DNA of 37,858 bases from Methylobacterium tarhaniae (GTDB taxonomy: Bacteria; Pseudomonadota; Alphaproteobacteria; Rhizobiales; Beijerinckiaceae): the NCBI RefSeq assembly GCF_001043955.1, contig NZ_LABZ01000103.1:1-37858 (forward strand), read 5' to 3'. Shown here in pieces: positions 1-8,111 of the stretch; positions within the stretch are counted from its first letter, which is position 1; the number at the start of each line of letters is the position of its first letter. Position numbers and translations under genes: made by a program. The notes beneath the pieces are model-generated. The model saw nothing but the letters and a program-made list of their open reading frames with translations. It was not told the DNA's origin and made no database searches.

Positions 1-51
1 ATGCCTTGCGGGCCGCGCGGGTGGCGGAATCCCGCGCGGCCCGCAAGGCAT
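1..51. repeat. Perfect 21-bp inverted repeat at the window edge, inside livM
   Basis: Bases 1-21 are the exact reverse complement of 31-51, with a 9-base loop. The whole element is in the LivM reading frame, where it encodes ALRAARDSATRAARKA, a sensible LivM segment. Confidence 0.9.
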
Positions 52-1522
52 AGCCGAAGGGCGCGTAGATCACCCGGCGCAAGAGGACGATCGCGGTCAG
101 CGACAGGGCGGCGACGAGATAGAAGTAGGTGTTGCGGCCCGAGGCCCAAGGAGACGGCCAGACCCCGACGACGCCGTTGTCGCCCCCGGTCACCTCGACC
201 CACTGGAAGCAGACCGCGTAGACGATCTGCCCGAAGGCGAGGGTCAGCATCGCGAGATAGATGCCCGAGAGCCGCACGATGAAGTAGCCGAACAGGGCCG
301 CACCGATGCCCGCCGCCAGGGGCGCGGCGGCGAGGGCGAGTTCCATCGGCGCCTTGAAGGGACCGGTGACGAGGAGGCCGGCCGCGTAGGCGCCGAGGCC
401 GAAATAGGCCGCGTGCCCGAACGAGACGAGCCCGCCGACCCCGACCAGGAATTGCAGCGAGAAGGCGGCCAGCGCGAAGATCAGGATCTCGGTGGCGACC
501 TTCACCTTGTAGGCGTCGCCGAGGAGCGGCACCGCCAGGAGGGCGAGGATGGCGAGCCCCGCCAGGGCGGCTTCCGCCGGGCGGAAGCGGCGCAGGGACG
601 GGATGCCTTCGGGCGGCATCACCCGGCCCGACGCGGCCTCGGGCCGGCCGAACAGGCCCCAGGGCTTGACCACCAGCACCACCGCCATCAGGGCGAAGAC
701 CAGGACCAGCGTCACCTTCGGGAAGATCAGGATGCCGAAGGCCTGGAGCTGGCCGATCAGGAGCGCCGCCACGAAGGCGCCGGGCACCGAGCCCATGCCG
801 CCGATCACCGTCACCACGAAGGCGTCGGTGATGACCGAGAGGTCCATATGGGCGTTGGCGGGGATCCTCGGGATCTGGAGCGCGCCGCCCAACCCCGCGA
901 GGCTGGCCCCCAGGAACAGCGTCAGGGTGAAGAGCCGGGCCTGGTTGACGCCGAGCGCGCCGACCATCTCGCGGTCCTGGGTCGCGGCCCGGATCAGCAC
1001 CCCGAAGCGGGTGCGGTGCATCAGCAGCCAGAGCAGGCCCAGCACCAGGGGACCGACCGCGATCAGCACCAGCTCGTAGGCGGGAAAGCGCTGCCCTAAG
1101 ATCTCGACGCCGTGGCGGAGCGAGGGCGCGCGGGGGCCGGCGATGTCGACCGGTCCCCAGATCTTCAGAACCAGGTCCTCGACGATCAGCACGACGCCGA
1201 AGGTGGCGAGCAGCTGGAAGAGTTCCGGCACCCGGTAGATGCGGCGCAAGAGCAGCACCTCGACCGCGACCCCGATCAGTCCGACGAGAAGCGCCGAGAG
1301 CAGGACCCCGAGGAAGAACGTGGCGGGGGAATAGGAGAGGTCGAGGAGCCGCGGCACGAGCGTGACCGCGAGATACGCACCCAGCATGTAGAACGAGCCG
1401 TGGGCGAAGTTCACGATCCGGGTGACGCCGAACACGATCGTCAGCCCGGACGCGATCACGAACAGCGACGAGGCGCTGGCGAGCCCGGAGAGCGCCTGGA
1501 GAACGAGGAAGGACGGGTCCAT
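1..1522 (-). CDS. Fused LivH-LivM branched-chain amino-acid ABC permease (partial, 3' end off window)
   Basis: One uninterrupted minus-strand frame of 507 codons runs off the left edge. Residues 1 to about 295 are a LivH-type permease (SGLTIVFGVTRIVNFAHG near the N-terminus, VTVIGGMGSVPGAF further on). After a linker of about 25 residues, a LivM-type permease follows (VGVGGLVSFGHAAYFGLGAY). I found no stop or restart between them, so the two inner-membrane subunits are one polypeptide. The ATG at 1522 follows GGAGG at good spacing. The gene lies 42 bp downstream of the binding-protein gene and is presumably co-transcribed. The ATP-binding subunits (LivG/LivF) would be expected beyond the left edge. 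The family imports branched-chain amino acids, short amides, urea or aromatic acids; the substrate here cannot be told. The missing C-terminus is a window effect. Confidence 0.9.
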   Translation of the reverse strand, partial: MDPSFLVLQALSGLASASSLFVIASGLTIVFGVTRIVNFAHGSFYMLGAYLAVTLVPRLLDLSYSPATFFLGVLLSALLVGLIGVAVEVLLLRRIYRVPELFQLLATFGVVLIVEDLVLKIWGPVDIAGPRAPSLRHGVEILGQRFPAYELVLIAVGPLVLGLLWLLMHRTRFGVLIRAATQDREMVGALGVNQARLFTLTLFLGASLAGLGGALQIPRIPANAHMDLSVITDAFVVTVIGGMGSVPGAFVAALLIGQLQAFGILIFPKVTLVLVFALMAVVLVVKPWGLFGRPEAASGRVMPPEGIPSLRRFRPAEAALAGLAILALLAVPLLGDAYKVKVATEILIFALAAFSLQFLVGVGGLVSFGHAAYFGLGAYAAGLLVTGPFKAPMELALAAAPLAAGIGAALFGYFIVRLSGIYLAMLTLAFGQIVYAVCFQWVEVTGGDNGVVGVWPSPWASGRNTYFYLVAALSLTAIVLLRRVIYAPFGYALRAARDSATRAARKA

Positions 1523-1564
1523 GGGGCCTCCGATCCGGCGCCAGGAATGGGGCTCTTTCGGGGA

Positions 1565-2833
1565 TCAGGCCTTGCGGGCCGCCTTCACCTCGGCCTCGGG
1601 GAACATGTAGTTGGCCCCGTCGGCGTAGCGGACCTTTGTCATGGTGCCCTGGCGGCCGTTGAGCGCCGTCTCGCCGATCCAGGCCCCGAGGGTCGATTGA
1701 TGGTCCAGCGCCCGCATGGTCACCGGCCCGGCGATGGTCTGCGACGTCAGGCCTTCCAGCGCCGCGATCATCGCCTCGGTCTCGGTCGAGCCCGCCTTCT
1801 CCAGCATGTCGCGGATCATGCCCACCACCACGTAGCCGAGGAGCGAGCCGAGGCGCGGCGTGTCGTTGAACCGGGCCCGGTAGGCGGTGACGAAGTCCTT
1901 GTGGCCGTTGGTGTCGATCGTCTCCCACGGATAGCCGGTGGTGACCCAGCCCTCCGGCGTCTCGTCGCCGAGCGGGATCATGTATTCCGGCTCGCCGGTG
2001 AGCAGGCTCGCGACCTTGCGCTTCTCGAACAGCCCGCGGGTGTTGCCCTCGCGCACGAAGGCGGTGAGGTCGGCGCCGAACAGCACGTTGAACAGCCCGT
2101 CGGCCTTCATCTGCGACAGGGCGCCGACGGTGGCGCCGGCATCGACCTTGCCGAGCGCCGGGAACTGCTCGCCCACCACCTCGAAGCCCGGCACCGCGGC
2201 GGCCATCAGGCGCTTGAAGTTGGCGGCGGCCGACTGGCCGTACTCGTAGTTCGGCGCCACGATCGCCCAGCGCTTGACGCCGCGATCCTTCACGGCGTCG
2301 ACCAGCATGCGGGTCTGCATGTAGGTGTTGGGCCGCACCCGGAAGGTGTAGCGGTTGCCGCTGCCCATGGTGAGCGCGTCGGTCAGCGGCTCGGTGGCGA
2401 GGAAGAGCGCCTTGCGCTGGTTGGCGAAATCCGCCACCGCGAGGCCGACGTTGGACAGGAAGGTGCCGCACAGGAAGGCGACGTTCTCGCGGGTCAGAAG
2501 CTCCTCGGCGACCCGGGTCGCGTCGCCCGGGGTCGAGCCGTCGTCGCGGAAGATGATCTCGATCGGGCGGCCGCCCAGCGCCTTGATGCCGCCGGCCTTG
2601 TTGACGGCGTCCTGCGCGAGCTGCATGGCGTTGCGGTAGGGCACCGCGAAGGCGGCCATGCGGCCGTAGGAATTCAGCTCGCCGATCCGGATCGGGCCCG
2701 CCCCTTGCTGGCCCTGCGCGACCGCCCGCGAGGCCGCGAGGCCGAGGGAGCCTGCACCGAGGGGCGCCGCGGCGAGCCCGCCCAATACGGTGCGGCGGGA
2801 CAGGGGACGAAACGTCTCGTCGCGGGTCAACAT
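1565..2833 (-). CDS. ABC transporter periplasmic substrate-binding protein (LivJ/K-like, Peripla_BP_6)
   Basis: A 422-residue type I periplasmic binding protein. The N-terminus has a Tat-like signal (LSRRTVLGGLAAAPLG, cleavage likely after AVA near residue 38). The mature start IRIGELNSYG is typical of the amino-acid/amide branch. Later segments (YRNAMQLAQDAVNKAGG, IEIIFRDDGSTP, FLCGTFLSNVGLAVADFANQ) follow the usual Leu/Ile/Val-binding layout. I chose the ATG at 2833 because GGAGG sits 8 bases upstream; an in-frame upstream start at 2884 lacks this and would add 17 unrelated residues. It captures substrate in the periplasm for the fused permease encoded next. The ligand is not predictable from sequence. 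Confidence 0.92.
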   Translation of the reverse strand: MLTRDETFRPLSRRTVLGGLAAAPLGAGSLGLAASRAVAQGQQGAGPIRIGELNSYGRMAAFAVPYRNAMQLAQDAVNKAGGIKALGGRPIEIIFRDDGSTPGDATRVAEELLTRENVAFLCGTFLSNVGLAVADFANQRKALFLATEPLTDALTMGSGNRYTFRVRPNTYMQTRMLVDAVKDRGVKRWAIVAPNYEYGQSAAANFKRLMAAAVPGFEVVGEQFPALGKVDAGATVGALSQMKADGLFNVLFGADLTAFVREGNTRGLFEKRKVASLLTGEPEYMIPLGDETPEGWVTTGYPWETIDTNGHKDFVTAYRARFNDTPRLGSLLGYVVVGMIRDMLEKAGSTETEAMIAALEGLTSQTIAGPVTMRALDHQSTLGAWIGETALNGRQGTMTKVRYADGANYMFPEAEVKAARKA

Positions 2834-2987
2834 GGCGCGAACCTCCGGCCGATCCCGGCGCAACTTCGCGCCACCGGGATGCAAACTCGTTCGTAGGCGA
2901 ACGATACTTGGCCTGAGCCGGGACGCAAGGCCTGAATCTGCGGAAAATCAGGGCGGCACTTGTCGCCGAAACGCGCAGTCCTGCGCG

Positions 2988-3125
2988 TCAGAGGCCGGCC
3001 TCGCGGGCGAGCCAGACATCGAGGGCGCGCTCCCGCTCCGCCTCGATCATCGCGGCGACCCAGGCCGCCTGCTCGATGCGCGCGGTCTCGCCCGCCTCCT
3101 CGTCGCGTTCCGGTGCCTGCTGCAT
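2988..3125 (-). CDS. Small hypothetical protein, 45 aa, charged and helical
   Basis: A 45-residue ORF, start ATG at 3125 preceded by AGGAG at 8 bases. Third codon positions are strongly G/C, as in the neighbouring genes. It begins MQQAPERDEEAGE and is rich in Glu, Arg and Ala (AAMIEAERERALDVWL), consistent with one amphipathic helix. There is no Cys, signal peptide or membrane segment. I do not recognise a family. A longer reading in the same frame, starting near 3713, crosses antisense to the secreted protein at 3274 and is less likely as a single gene. Confidence 0.55.
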   Translation of the reverse strand: MQQAPERDEEAGETARIEQAAWVAAMIEAERERALDVWLAREAGL

Positions 3126-3273
3126 CACGGCTCTCCTGTCCTCACGCCCTCGCAACGAGAACAAAATAGGAACAAGCATGGATGGCGGCAAGCCGGACCC
3201 GCTGTGGAAAATCGGGAGCTTGGCCGCCCGGCCGCGCGTTGGCGCCCCACGACACCTCGGAGAAGGAAACCCC

Positions 3274-3546
3274 ATGCGTACGACCTTCCTCGCCCTCGCC
3301 GCCACAATGGCCCTGACGGGCACCGCCCTGGCGCAGACCGGCGTTCCCGGCTCGGCCGAGAACAACATGAACAACCCCGGCAGCGTGAAGAGCAACGCCG
3401 AGAAGGGCATGCCGGGCCGCGACATGCCGGCCACCACCGGCACCGTGGCGCCGGCCGCCCCCGGCGCCGCGGCCCGCACCGACGACCTGCCGAGCCACAG
3501 CGGCGGCAATGCCGCGGCCACGAGCCCGGCCAACCGGGCCCGCTGA
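3274..3546 (+). CDS. Small secreted hypothetical protein, 90 aa
   Basis: ATG at 3274 preceded by GGAGAAGGAAAC. Residues 1-20 form a clear Sec signal peptide (MRTTFLALAATMALTGTALA, cut before Gln21). The mature part of about 70 residues is low-complexity and rich in Asn, Gly, Ala, Pro and Ser (SAENNMNNPGSVKSNAEKGM), with no Cys and no known fold, so it is probably a disordered periplasmic protein. There is no lipobox. It stands alone between the minus-strand small ORF and the racemase. Function unknown. Confidence 0.7.
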   Translation: MRTTFLALAATMALTGTALAQTGVPGSAENNMNNPGSVKSNAEKGMPGRDMPATTGTVAPAAPGAAARTDDLPSHSGGNAAATSPANRAR

Positions 3547-3829
3547 CGCTTGCCGGCGCGGGCGGGGTCATCCCCGCCCGTTCGCTCACTCGCTGCACCG
3601 ACGTGGACCGGCACCGCAATCCACGACGGTCGCCTCAAGTCCGCAGCACGCGGCCACCGAACCGCTTCCTCGTAGAGTGTGGCGAGCGCCGGGTTCGTCT
3701 CCATGACTGCCAAGCCGATATTTTTGATGATACGGTGCGATGGACGGTCGATCCGATCGACTCCTCTTTGCCCGGCCCAGGCTTCTGGGATATCGGCTTG
3801 GCCCTTCGTGGATGGCGGATCGGCGTCCT

Positions 3830-4552
3830 ATGGCGAGTGACGGTCGCGTGCAGCAGAAAGTCATCGGCCTGATCGGCGGGATGAGCTGGGAGAGTTCGGC
3901 CGAGTATTACCGCATCATCAACGAGACGGTCCGCGCCCGCCTCGGCGGCCTGCGTTCGGCGCGCTGCCTGATGTGGTCGTTCGACTTCGGCGAGATCGAG
4001 GCCCTGCAGCATGCCGGCCGCTGGGACGAGGCGACGGCCGAGCTGGTCTCAGCCGCGCGGCGGCTCGAACGGGGCGGGGCCGACTTCGTGGTGATCTGCA
4101 CCAACACCATGCACCGCATGGCCGACCCGGTGCAGGCGGCGATCGGCCTGCCCCTGCTGCACATCGCCGATCCGACGGCGGAGCGGATCCGGGCCGCGGG
4201 CCTGTCCCGGGTCGGGCTTCTCGGCACCGCCTTCACCATGGAGCAGGATTTCTACAAGGGCCGCCTTGCCGCGCGCCACGGCCTCGACGTGCTGGTGCCC
4301 GGGGCCGACGACAGGGCGGAGGTGCATCGCGTGATCTACGAGGAGCTGGTCCAGGGCCGGGCGCTGCCGGCCTCGCGCGAGGCCTACCGGGCGGTCATCG
4401 CCCGGCTGGTCGAGCGGGGAGCGGAGGCGGTGATCCTCGGCTGCACCGAGATCATGCTGCTGGTGCGACCGGAGGACAGCCCGGTGCCGCTCTTCGACAC
4501 CACGGCGCTCCATGCCGAGGCGGCGGTCGACCTCGCGCTGGCGGGCGGCTGA
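3830..4552 (+). CDS. Aspartate/glutamate racemase family protein
   Basis: A 240-residue cytosolic protein of the cofactor-independent Asp/Glu racemase family. The N-terminal signature IGLIGGMSWESSAEYYR is diagnostic of the YgeA/RacX branch. Both catalytic cysteines are present: one in VVICTNTMHR (thiol 1) and one in VILGCTEIMLL (thiol 2). The family interconverts L- and D-amino acids by two-base deprotonation; exact substrate unknown. The start is uncertain. The ATG at 3830 gives a short leader before the conserved region, a GTG at 3848 would also fit, and ATGs at 3740 or 3812 give unrelated extensions. No strong Shine-Dalgarno distinguishes them. It converges on the 8-oxoguanine deaminase gene, with 9 bp between the stops. 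Confidence 0.88.
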   Translation: MASDGRVQQKVIGLIGGMSWESSAEYYRIINETVRARLGGLRSARCLMWSFDFGEIEALQHAGRWDEATAELVSAARRLERGGADFVVICTNTMHRMADPVQAAIGLPLLHIADPTAERIRAAGLSRVGLLGTAFTMEQDFYKGRLAARHGLDVLVPGADDRAEVHRVIYEELVQGRALPASREAYRAVIARLVERGAEAVILGCTEIMLLVRPEDSPVPLFDTTALHAEAAVDLALAGG

Positions 4553-4561
4553 TCGGGTCGG

Positions 4562-5917
4562 CTACTCGCCGTTCATCAGCCGCCGGCTGAGCGCGGTGTG
4601 GCGCCGGGCCAGGGCGCCCGTCTCGACGGTCAGCAGACGCCCGTCCCGCACCACGATCCGCCCGTTGATGACGCTGAGCGCCACGGCGGGTGGCGCGCAG
4701 AACACCAGGGCGGCGACCGGGTCGTGCAGGGCGCCCGCAAGGGCGAGCCCCCGCAGGTCGAAGGCGACGAGGTCGGCGGCCATGCCGGCCCTCAGCGCCC
4801 CGATATCGTCGCGTCCCAGCACCTTGGCGCCGCCGAGGGTCGCGATCTCCAGGGCCTCCCGGGCCGTCATCGCGGCCGGCCCGTACCCGACGCGGGCGAG
4901 GAGCATGGCCTGGCGCGCTTCGCCCAGAAGGTGGCCGGCATCGTTCGAGGCCGAGCCGTCGACGCCGAGACCGACCGGGACGCCCTCGCAGCGCATCCGC
5001 GAGACCGGGGCGATGCCGGAGGCGAGCCGCATGTTCGAGCACGGGCAATGCGCGACGCCGGTGCCGGTGCGGGCAAATAGCCGGATGCCGTCCTCGTCGA
5101 GCTTGACGCAGTGGGCGTGCCACACGTCCGGCCCGACCCAGCCGAGATCCGCCGCGTATTCCGCCGGCGTCATGCCGAAGCGCTCGCGGCTATAGGCGAC
5201 GTCGTCCTCGTTCTCGGCGAGGTGGGTGTGGAGCGAGACGCCGTAGGACCGGGCGAGGGCGGCCGCATCCCGCATCAGCCCCGGGCTGACCGAGAAGGGC
5301 GAGCACGGCGCCACCACGATCCGGCGCATCGCACGAGGTGCGGGGTCGTGCCAGGTCTCGATCAGACGGCGCGTATCGGCCAGGATCGCGGCCTCGTCCT
5401 CGACCAGCGCGTCGGGCGGCAGGCCGCCGGCGCTCTCGCCGAGGCTCATCGCGCCGCGTGCGGCGTGGAAGCGCAGGCCGATCTCGTCCGCGGCCGCGAT
5501 GCTGTCGTCGAGGCGGCAGCCATTGGGGTAGAGGTAGAGATGGTCGCTCGACGTGGTGCAGCCCGACAGCATCAGCTCCGCCATCGCGGTCTGGGCCGAC
5601 ACCCGCACCATCTCGGGCGTGAGCCGGGCCCAGATGGGATAGAGCGCCTTCAGCCAGCCGAACAGGTCCGCATCCTGCGCCGCCGGAACGGCCCGGGTGA
5701 GCGACTGGTACATGTGATGGTGGGTGTTGATCAGGCCGGGCAGCAGCACGTGGCCGGCGAGGTCGATCACCGTGCCGGCGGTCCCGGGTGCCGCCTCCGG
5801 CCCGCCGACCGCGACGATCCGGTCGTCCTCGACCAGCACGAAGCCCCCGTCGATCTCGCGCCGCGCCTCGTCCATGGTGACGACGCGATCGGCATTGCGC
5901 AGGAGAAGCGTGGCCAT
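4562..5917 (-). CDS. 8-oxoguanine deaminase (amidohydrolase)
   Basis: A 451-residue amidohydrolase, the usual length for 8-oxoguanine deaminase (EC 3.5.4.32), which converts 8-oxoguanine to urate in the cytosol. The metal-site landmarks are visible: GLINTHHHMYQS near residues 61-71, SLHTHLAENEDD, HAHCVKLDEDG, and the aspartate in LGVDGSASND. The text also matches guanine deaminase/TRZ-type relatives, so substrate assignment rests on overall resemblance. ATG at 5917 has GGAG upstream and begins the conserved strand MATLLLRNADRVVTMD; longer frames extend into the divergent gene. It is divergent from 5-hydroxyisourate hydrolase, which acts further down the urate route. That pairing supports a purine-breakdown role. 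Confidence 0.88.
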   Translation of the reverse strand: MATLLLRNADRVVTMDEARREIDGGFVLVEDDRIVAVGGPEAAPGTAGTVIDLAGHVLLPGLINTHHHMYQSLTRAVPAAQDADLFGWLKALYPIWARLTPEMVRVSAQTAMAELMLSGCTTSSDHLYLYPNGCRLDDSIAAADEIGLRFHAARGAMSLGESAGGLPPDALVEDEAAILADTRRLIETWHDPAPRAMRRIVVAPCSPFSVSPGLMRDAAALARSYGVSLHTHLAENEDDVAYSRERFGMTPAEYAADLGWVGPDVWHAHCVKLDEDGIRLFARTGTGVAHCPCSNMRLASGIAPVSRMRCEGVPVGLGVDGSASNDAGHLLGEARQAMLLARVGYGPAAMTAREALEIATLGGAKVLGRDDIGALRAGMAADLVAFDLRGLALAGALHDPVAALVFCAPPAVALSVINGRIVVRDGRLLTVETGALARRHTALSRRLMNGE

Positions 5918-6041
5918 GCGGGGGCTCCGGCGGACGGGACGAAGCCGGCATGCTGGGCGCCCGGCCCGCGGCGGGTCAAGCGGCGCTTGACCGAGCGGCA
6001 GCCCTCGGGCACCCCGGGGGGCCGAGACCGGAGACCCGACC

Positions 6042-6407
6042 ATGTCCCTCTCTGAGACGCCGCGCCTGACCACCCACGTGCTCGACACCGCCCATGGCCG
6101 CCCCGCCGCCGGGGTAGCCGTGCAGCTCTGGCGCGTGGCCGACGGCGCGCGGGAGGAGGTGGCCCGCACCCTCACCAACGCGGATGGGCGCTGCGACGCG
6201 CCGCTGCTGGCCGGCGAGGCGCTGCGTCCCGGGATCTACGAGCTCGTCTTCGCGGTCGGCGCCTATTTCGCGGGCCTCGGCGATGCCGGCGCCGGCGACT
6301 TCCTCGACGAGGTGCCGGTGCGCTTCGTGGTCCGGCCCGGCCTGGCCCACTATCACGTGCCGCTGCTGATCGCGCCCTACTCCTACAGCACCTATCGGGG
6401 CAGCTGA
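6042..6407 (+). CDS. uraH: 5-hydroxyisourate hydrolase (transthyretin-like)
   Basis: A 121-residue protein with the family hallmarks: N-terminal LTTHVLDTAHGRPAAGV, internal Y-F-A-G segment, and the C-terminal tetrapeptide YRGS that lines the active site in transthyretin-related hydrolases. It hydrolyses 5-hydroxyisourate to OHCU in the uric acid pathway. There is no N-terminal targeting signal, so it is cytosolic. The ATG follows GGAGACCCGACC. The 124-bp gap to the 8-oxoguanine deaminase start presumably holds a divergent promoter pair. Its 3' end overlaps the tail of the minus-strand gene at 6392 by 16 bp. Confidence 0.93.
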   Translation: MSLSETPRLTTHVLDTAHGRPAAGVAVQLWRVADGAREEVARTLTNADGRCDAPLLAGEALRPGIYELVFAVGAYFAGLGDAGAGDFLDEVPVRFVVRPGLAHYHVPLLIAPYSYSTYRGS

Positions 6408-6724
6408 GGCGGGGCGCCCCGCAATCCGGCGCCCGGCTTCTGCCAGCCGCGGCGGCGCTCGGCCAGGCCGTGCTCGCGGTAATGGAGCAGGGGGTTCACG
6501 CCCGCCCGCGCCACGTCCGGATTGGCCGAGAGATAGCCGCGGGTGCTGAACTCGGCCGAGGGATCCCGCCCCTCGCGCCAGCCGAAATGCAGGTAATGAT
6601 CGAGGGGATCGCACCCCTCTGCCGCCACGTCCGGGTTCTCGCCGAGATAGTAGATCGGGTCGAAGCCGCCGATGAGAGCGGGCGGAGTCGGCATGCGGTT
6701 CCACTGGACGATGCGCCACAACAT
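6392..6724 (-). CDS. Small protein with two FD-YYL-NPDV-DPL-HYL repeats
   Basis: A 110-residue protein made almost entirely of two imperfect copies of a motif of about 35 residues: FDPIYYLGENPDVAAEGCDP then HYLHFGWREGRDP, and STRGYLSANPDVARAGVNPL then HYREHGLAERR. This repeat occurs beside glycosyltransferase domains and in surface-polysaccharide or calcium-binding proteins; here it stands without any catalytic domain. High G/C third positions support coding. ATG at 6724 is my choice, with a GGGAG somewhat far upstream; a second ATG ten codons later is possible, and the frame stays open upstream to 6874. No signal peptide. Role unknown. Confidence 0.65.
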   Translation of the reverse strand: MLWRIVQWNRMPTPPALIGGFDPIYYLGENPDVAAEGCDPLDHYLHFGWREGRDPSAEFSTRGYLSANPDVARAGVNPLLHYREHGLAERRRGWQKPGAGLRGAPPQLPR

Positions 6725-7109
6725 CGGACGTCTCGAGGCTCCCTTGGAAGAGGCCGAGCGATGCCGGTATTCCTGACCTAGCGTTTCGCTCCACTCCCGG
6801 CTCCGAGGAAGCCCGAATTCCAGGTCCGGCGCAATAGGCCATGAGGCGGCATCGTCACGGCTCCCCCGCCACACCCGGCCGCGATGCGACGCCGGACGGC
6901 ATGCGGGGCCTCATCTCCGCCACAAGTTGCGGCCTCACTGGGCCCGGGCGGCGGGGTGCGTTGTGCAGGAGTTGACGATGGAATTCGTCATTCTCGATCC
7001 CCAGACAGGCAAACGCGTCGAAATCAGCATTGCATCACCCGATCAGGGGACTGGAACCGTCGGGACGGACAGGGCAGGTAGAGTCTCTGTTAGGCCGGAG
7101 GGACTGCCC

Positions 7110-7382
7110 ATGCCCCGATACTTCTTCAACACTCATATCGGCGAAGACGTCATCACCGATCTGAACGGCGAGGAGCTGCGCGATCCCGATCACGCCTGGG
7201 AGGCATCGCGGTCGATCATCCGCGCGATGATGGACGACCCGAAGAACCAGGACCGTCTGCTCGCCGCGAGCCTGGTGGTGACCGACGAGGCCGGCGAGGT
7301 GGTGCTGGAATTCCCCTTCGCCGAGGCGCTGGCGGGGGACGCCCCCGAGGAGCCCCGGCACGGGACGCCGAACGCCCATTGA
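7110..7382 (+). CDS. DUF6894 family small protein
   Basis: A 90-residue protein opening MPRYFFNTHIGEDVITDLNG, the characteristic start of DUF6894 proteins, which are abundant in Methylobacterium and Bradyrhizobium and have no known function. A strand-rich domain ends near VVTDEAGEVVLEFPFAEAL, followed by a short polar tail. The ATG at 7110 has GGAGG at 8 bases. The frame remains open to an ATG at 6978 that also has AGGAG (MEFVILDPQTGKRVEISIAS). That upstream stretch has poor G/C at third positions, so I prefer 7110. Confidence 0.75.
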   Translation: MPRYFFNTHIGEDVITDLNGEELRDPDHAWEASRSIIRAMMDDPKNQDRLLAASLVVTDEAGEVVLEFPFAEALAGDAPEEPRHGTPNAH

Positions 7383-7578
7383 GGCCCTGCCGCGTCGAGG
7401 CTTCACGACCTCGGTCCGCCTCGCCCTCCGGCCTCGAACGGCCGTGAGCGCATGACAAATGTCCGCCGCGCCCTACATGAGGAGAGGGCGCCGGGGGCGG
7501 GCCGCACTCGGCGGCACGTTCGGCCCGGCGCCCCCCCGAGGCCGCGGTTCGCCCGCGCCTCGCAAGAGGGATGACGTC

Positions 7579-7806
7579 ATGGCGACCCAAGACAGCACCG
7601 CGCGCGGACAGGCCGAGACCCGCGCGGCGCGGGCCCAGATGCAGGCCGAGATGGCGGCGCAGGCCTGGGCCGACCTCGCGAGCGCGGAGCGCAGCCGGGA
7701 CGACAACACCGCCCGCCTCAAGGCCCTGCGCCTCGCCCGCGAGGCCGAGGCGGTGGCGGAGGCCGCCGCCAAGCCGGCCCCGAAGGCGCGGGCGAAGAAG
7801 CGCTGA
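7579..7806 (+). CDS. Small Ala/Arg/Lys-rich helical hypothetical protein, 75 aa
   Basis: Begins MATQDSTARGQAETRAARAQ and ends in a basic tail (KPAPKARAKKR). It is predicted to be a single long helix, with an Ala-rich heptad-like spacing in QMQAEMAAQAWADLASAERS. The ATG at 7579 has AGAGGG upstream. The tail recalls small nucleoid-binding or nucleic-acid-associated proteins, but that is only a compositional resemblance. It stands alone; a hairpin follows 40 bp after the stop. Confidence 0.6.
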   Translation: MATQDSTARGQAETRAARAQMQAEMAAQAWADLASAERSRDDNTARLKALRLAREAEAVAEAAAKPAPKARAKKR

Positions 7807-8111
7807 CGTTTCTCAAGCGGCGGGGCGAGCCCCCCGTCCGTCGTCCGGAGCGGCCGCATTCCCGGCCGCTCCCCGCGGGAGATCCGCCCGTCCGCGATCT
7901 CCGCGCCTCCCTCCCGCGCGGGCCACGCGCCGCGCAGGCCGGCCTCGCGGTCACCGCATCCTGCTCCCACCCTTCGGCGCCCTCCTCGGGAGCGCAGTCT
8001 GCGGCCCAATCAGTCCACCGCGCAGATATCTCGCGCGGGTCCTGTGGCAATCAGGCTTGCGCCAAGCACATTCGAGGCAGGCCGGGTCGTCGCCGCGGGC
8101 GAGACGGTGCC
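7807..8111. other. Intergenic stretch with one hairpin
   Basis: 305 bp between the 75-residue protein gene and the Nudix gene. Apart from the hairpin listed separately at 7847-7872, I see GC-rich sequence with no convincing start, ribosome site or RNA gene on either strand. Confidence 0.5.
7847..7872 (+). terminator. Hairpin downstream of the 75-aa gene
   Basis: Perfect 10-bp inverted repeat, GGAGCGGCCG and CGGCCGCTCC, around a 6-base loop. It lies 40 bp after the stop. No T-run follows, so it may stall polymerase only with help or act as an mRNA 3' stabiliser. Confidence 0.45.

Noticed and set aside
6978..7109. Upstream start for the DUF6894 protein
   Set aside because: It has a good ribosome site, but the added 44 codons have poor third-position G/C and the family normally begins at MPRYFF; kept only as an alternative.
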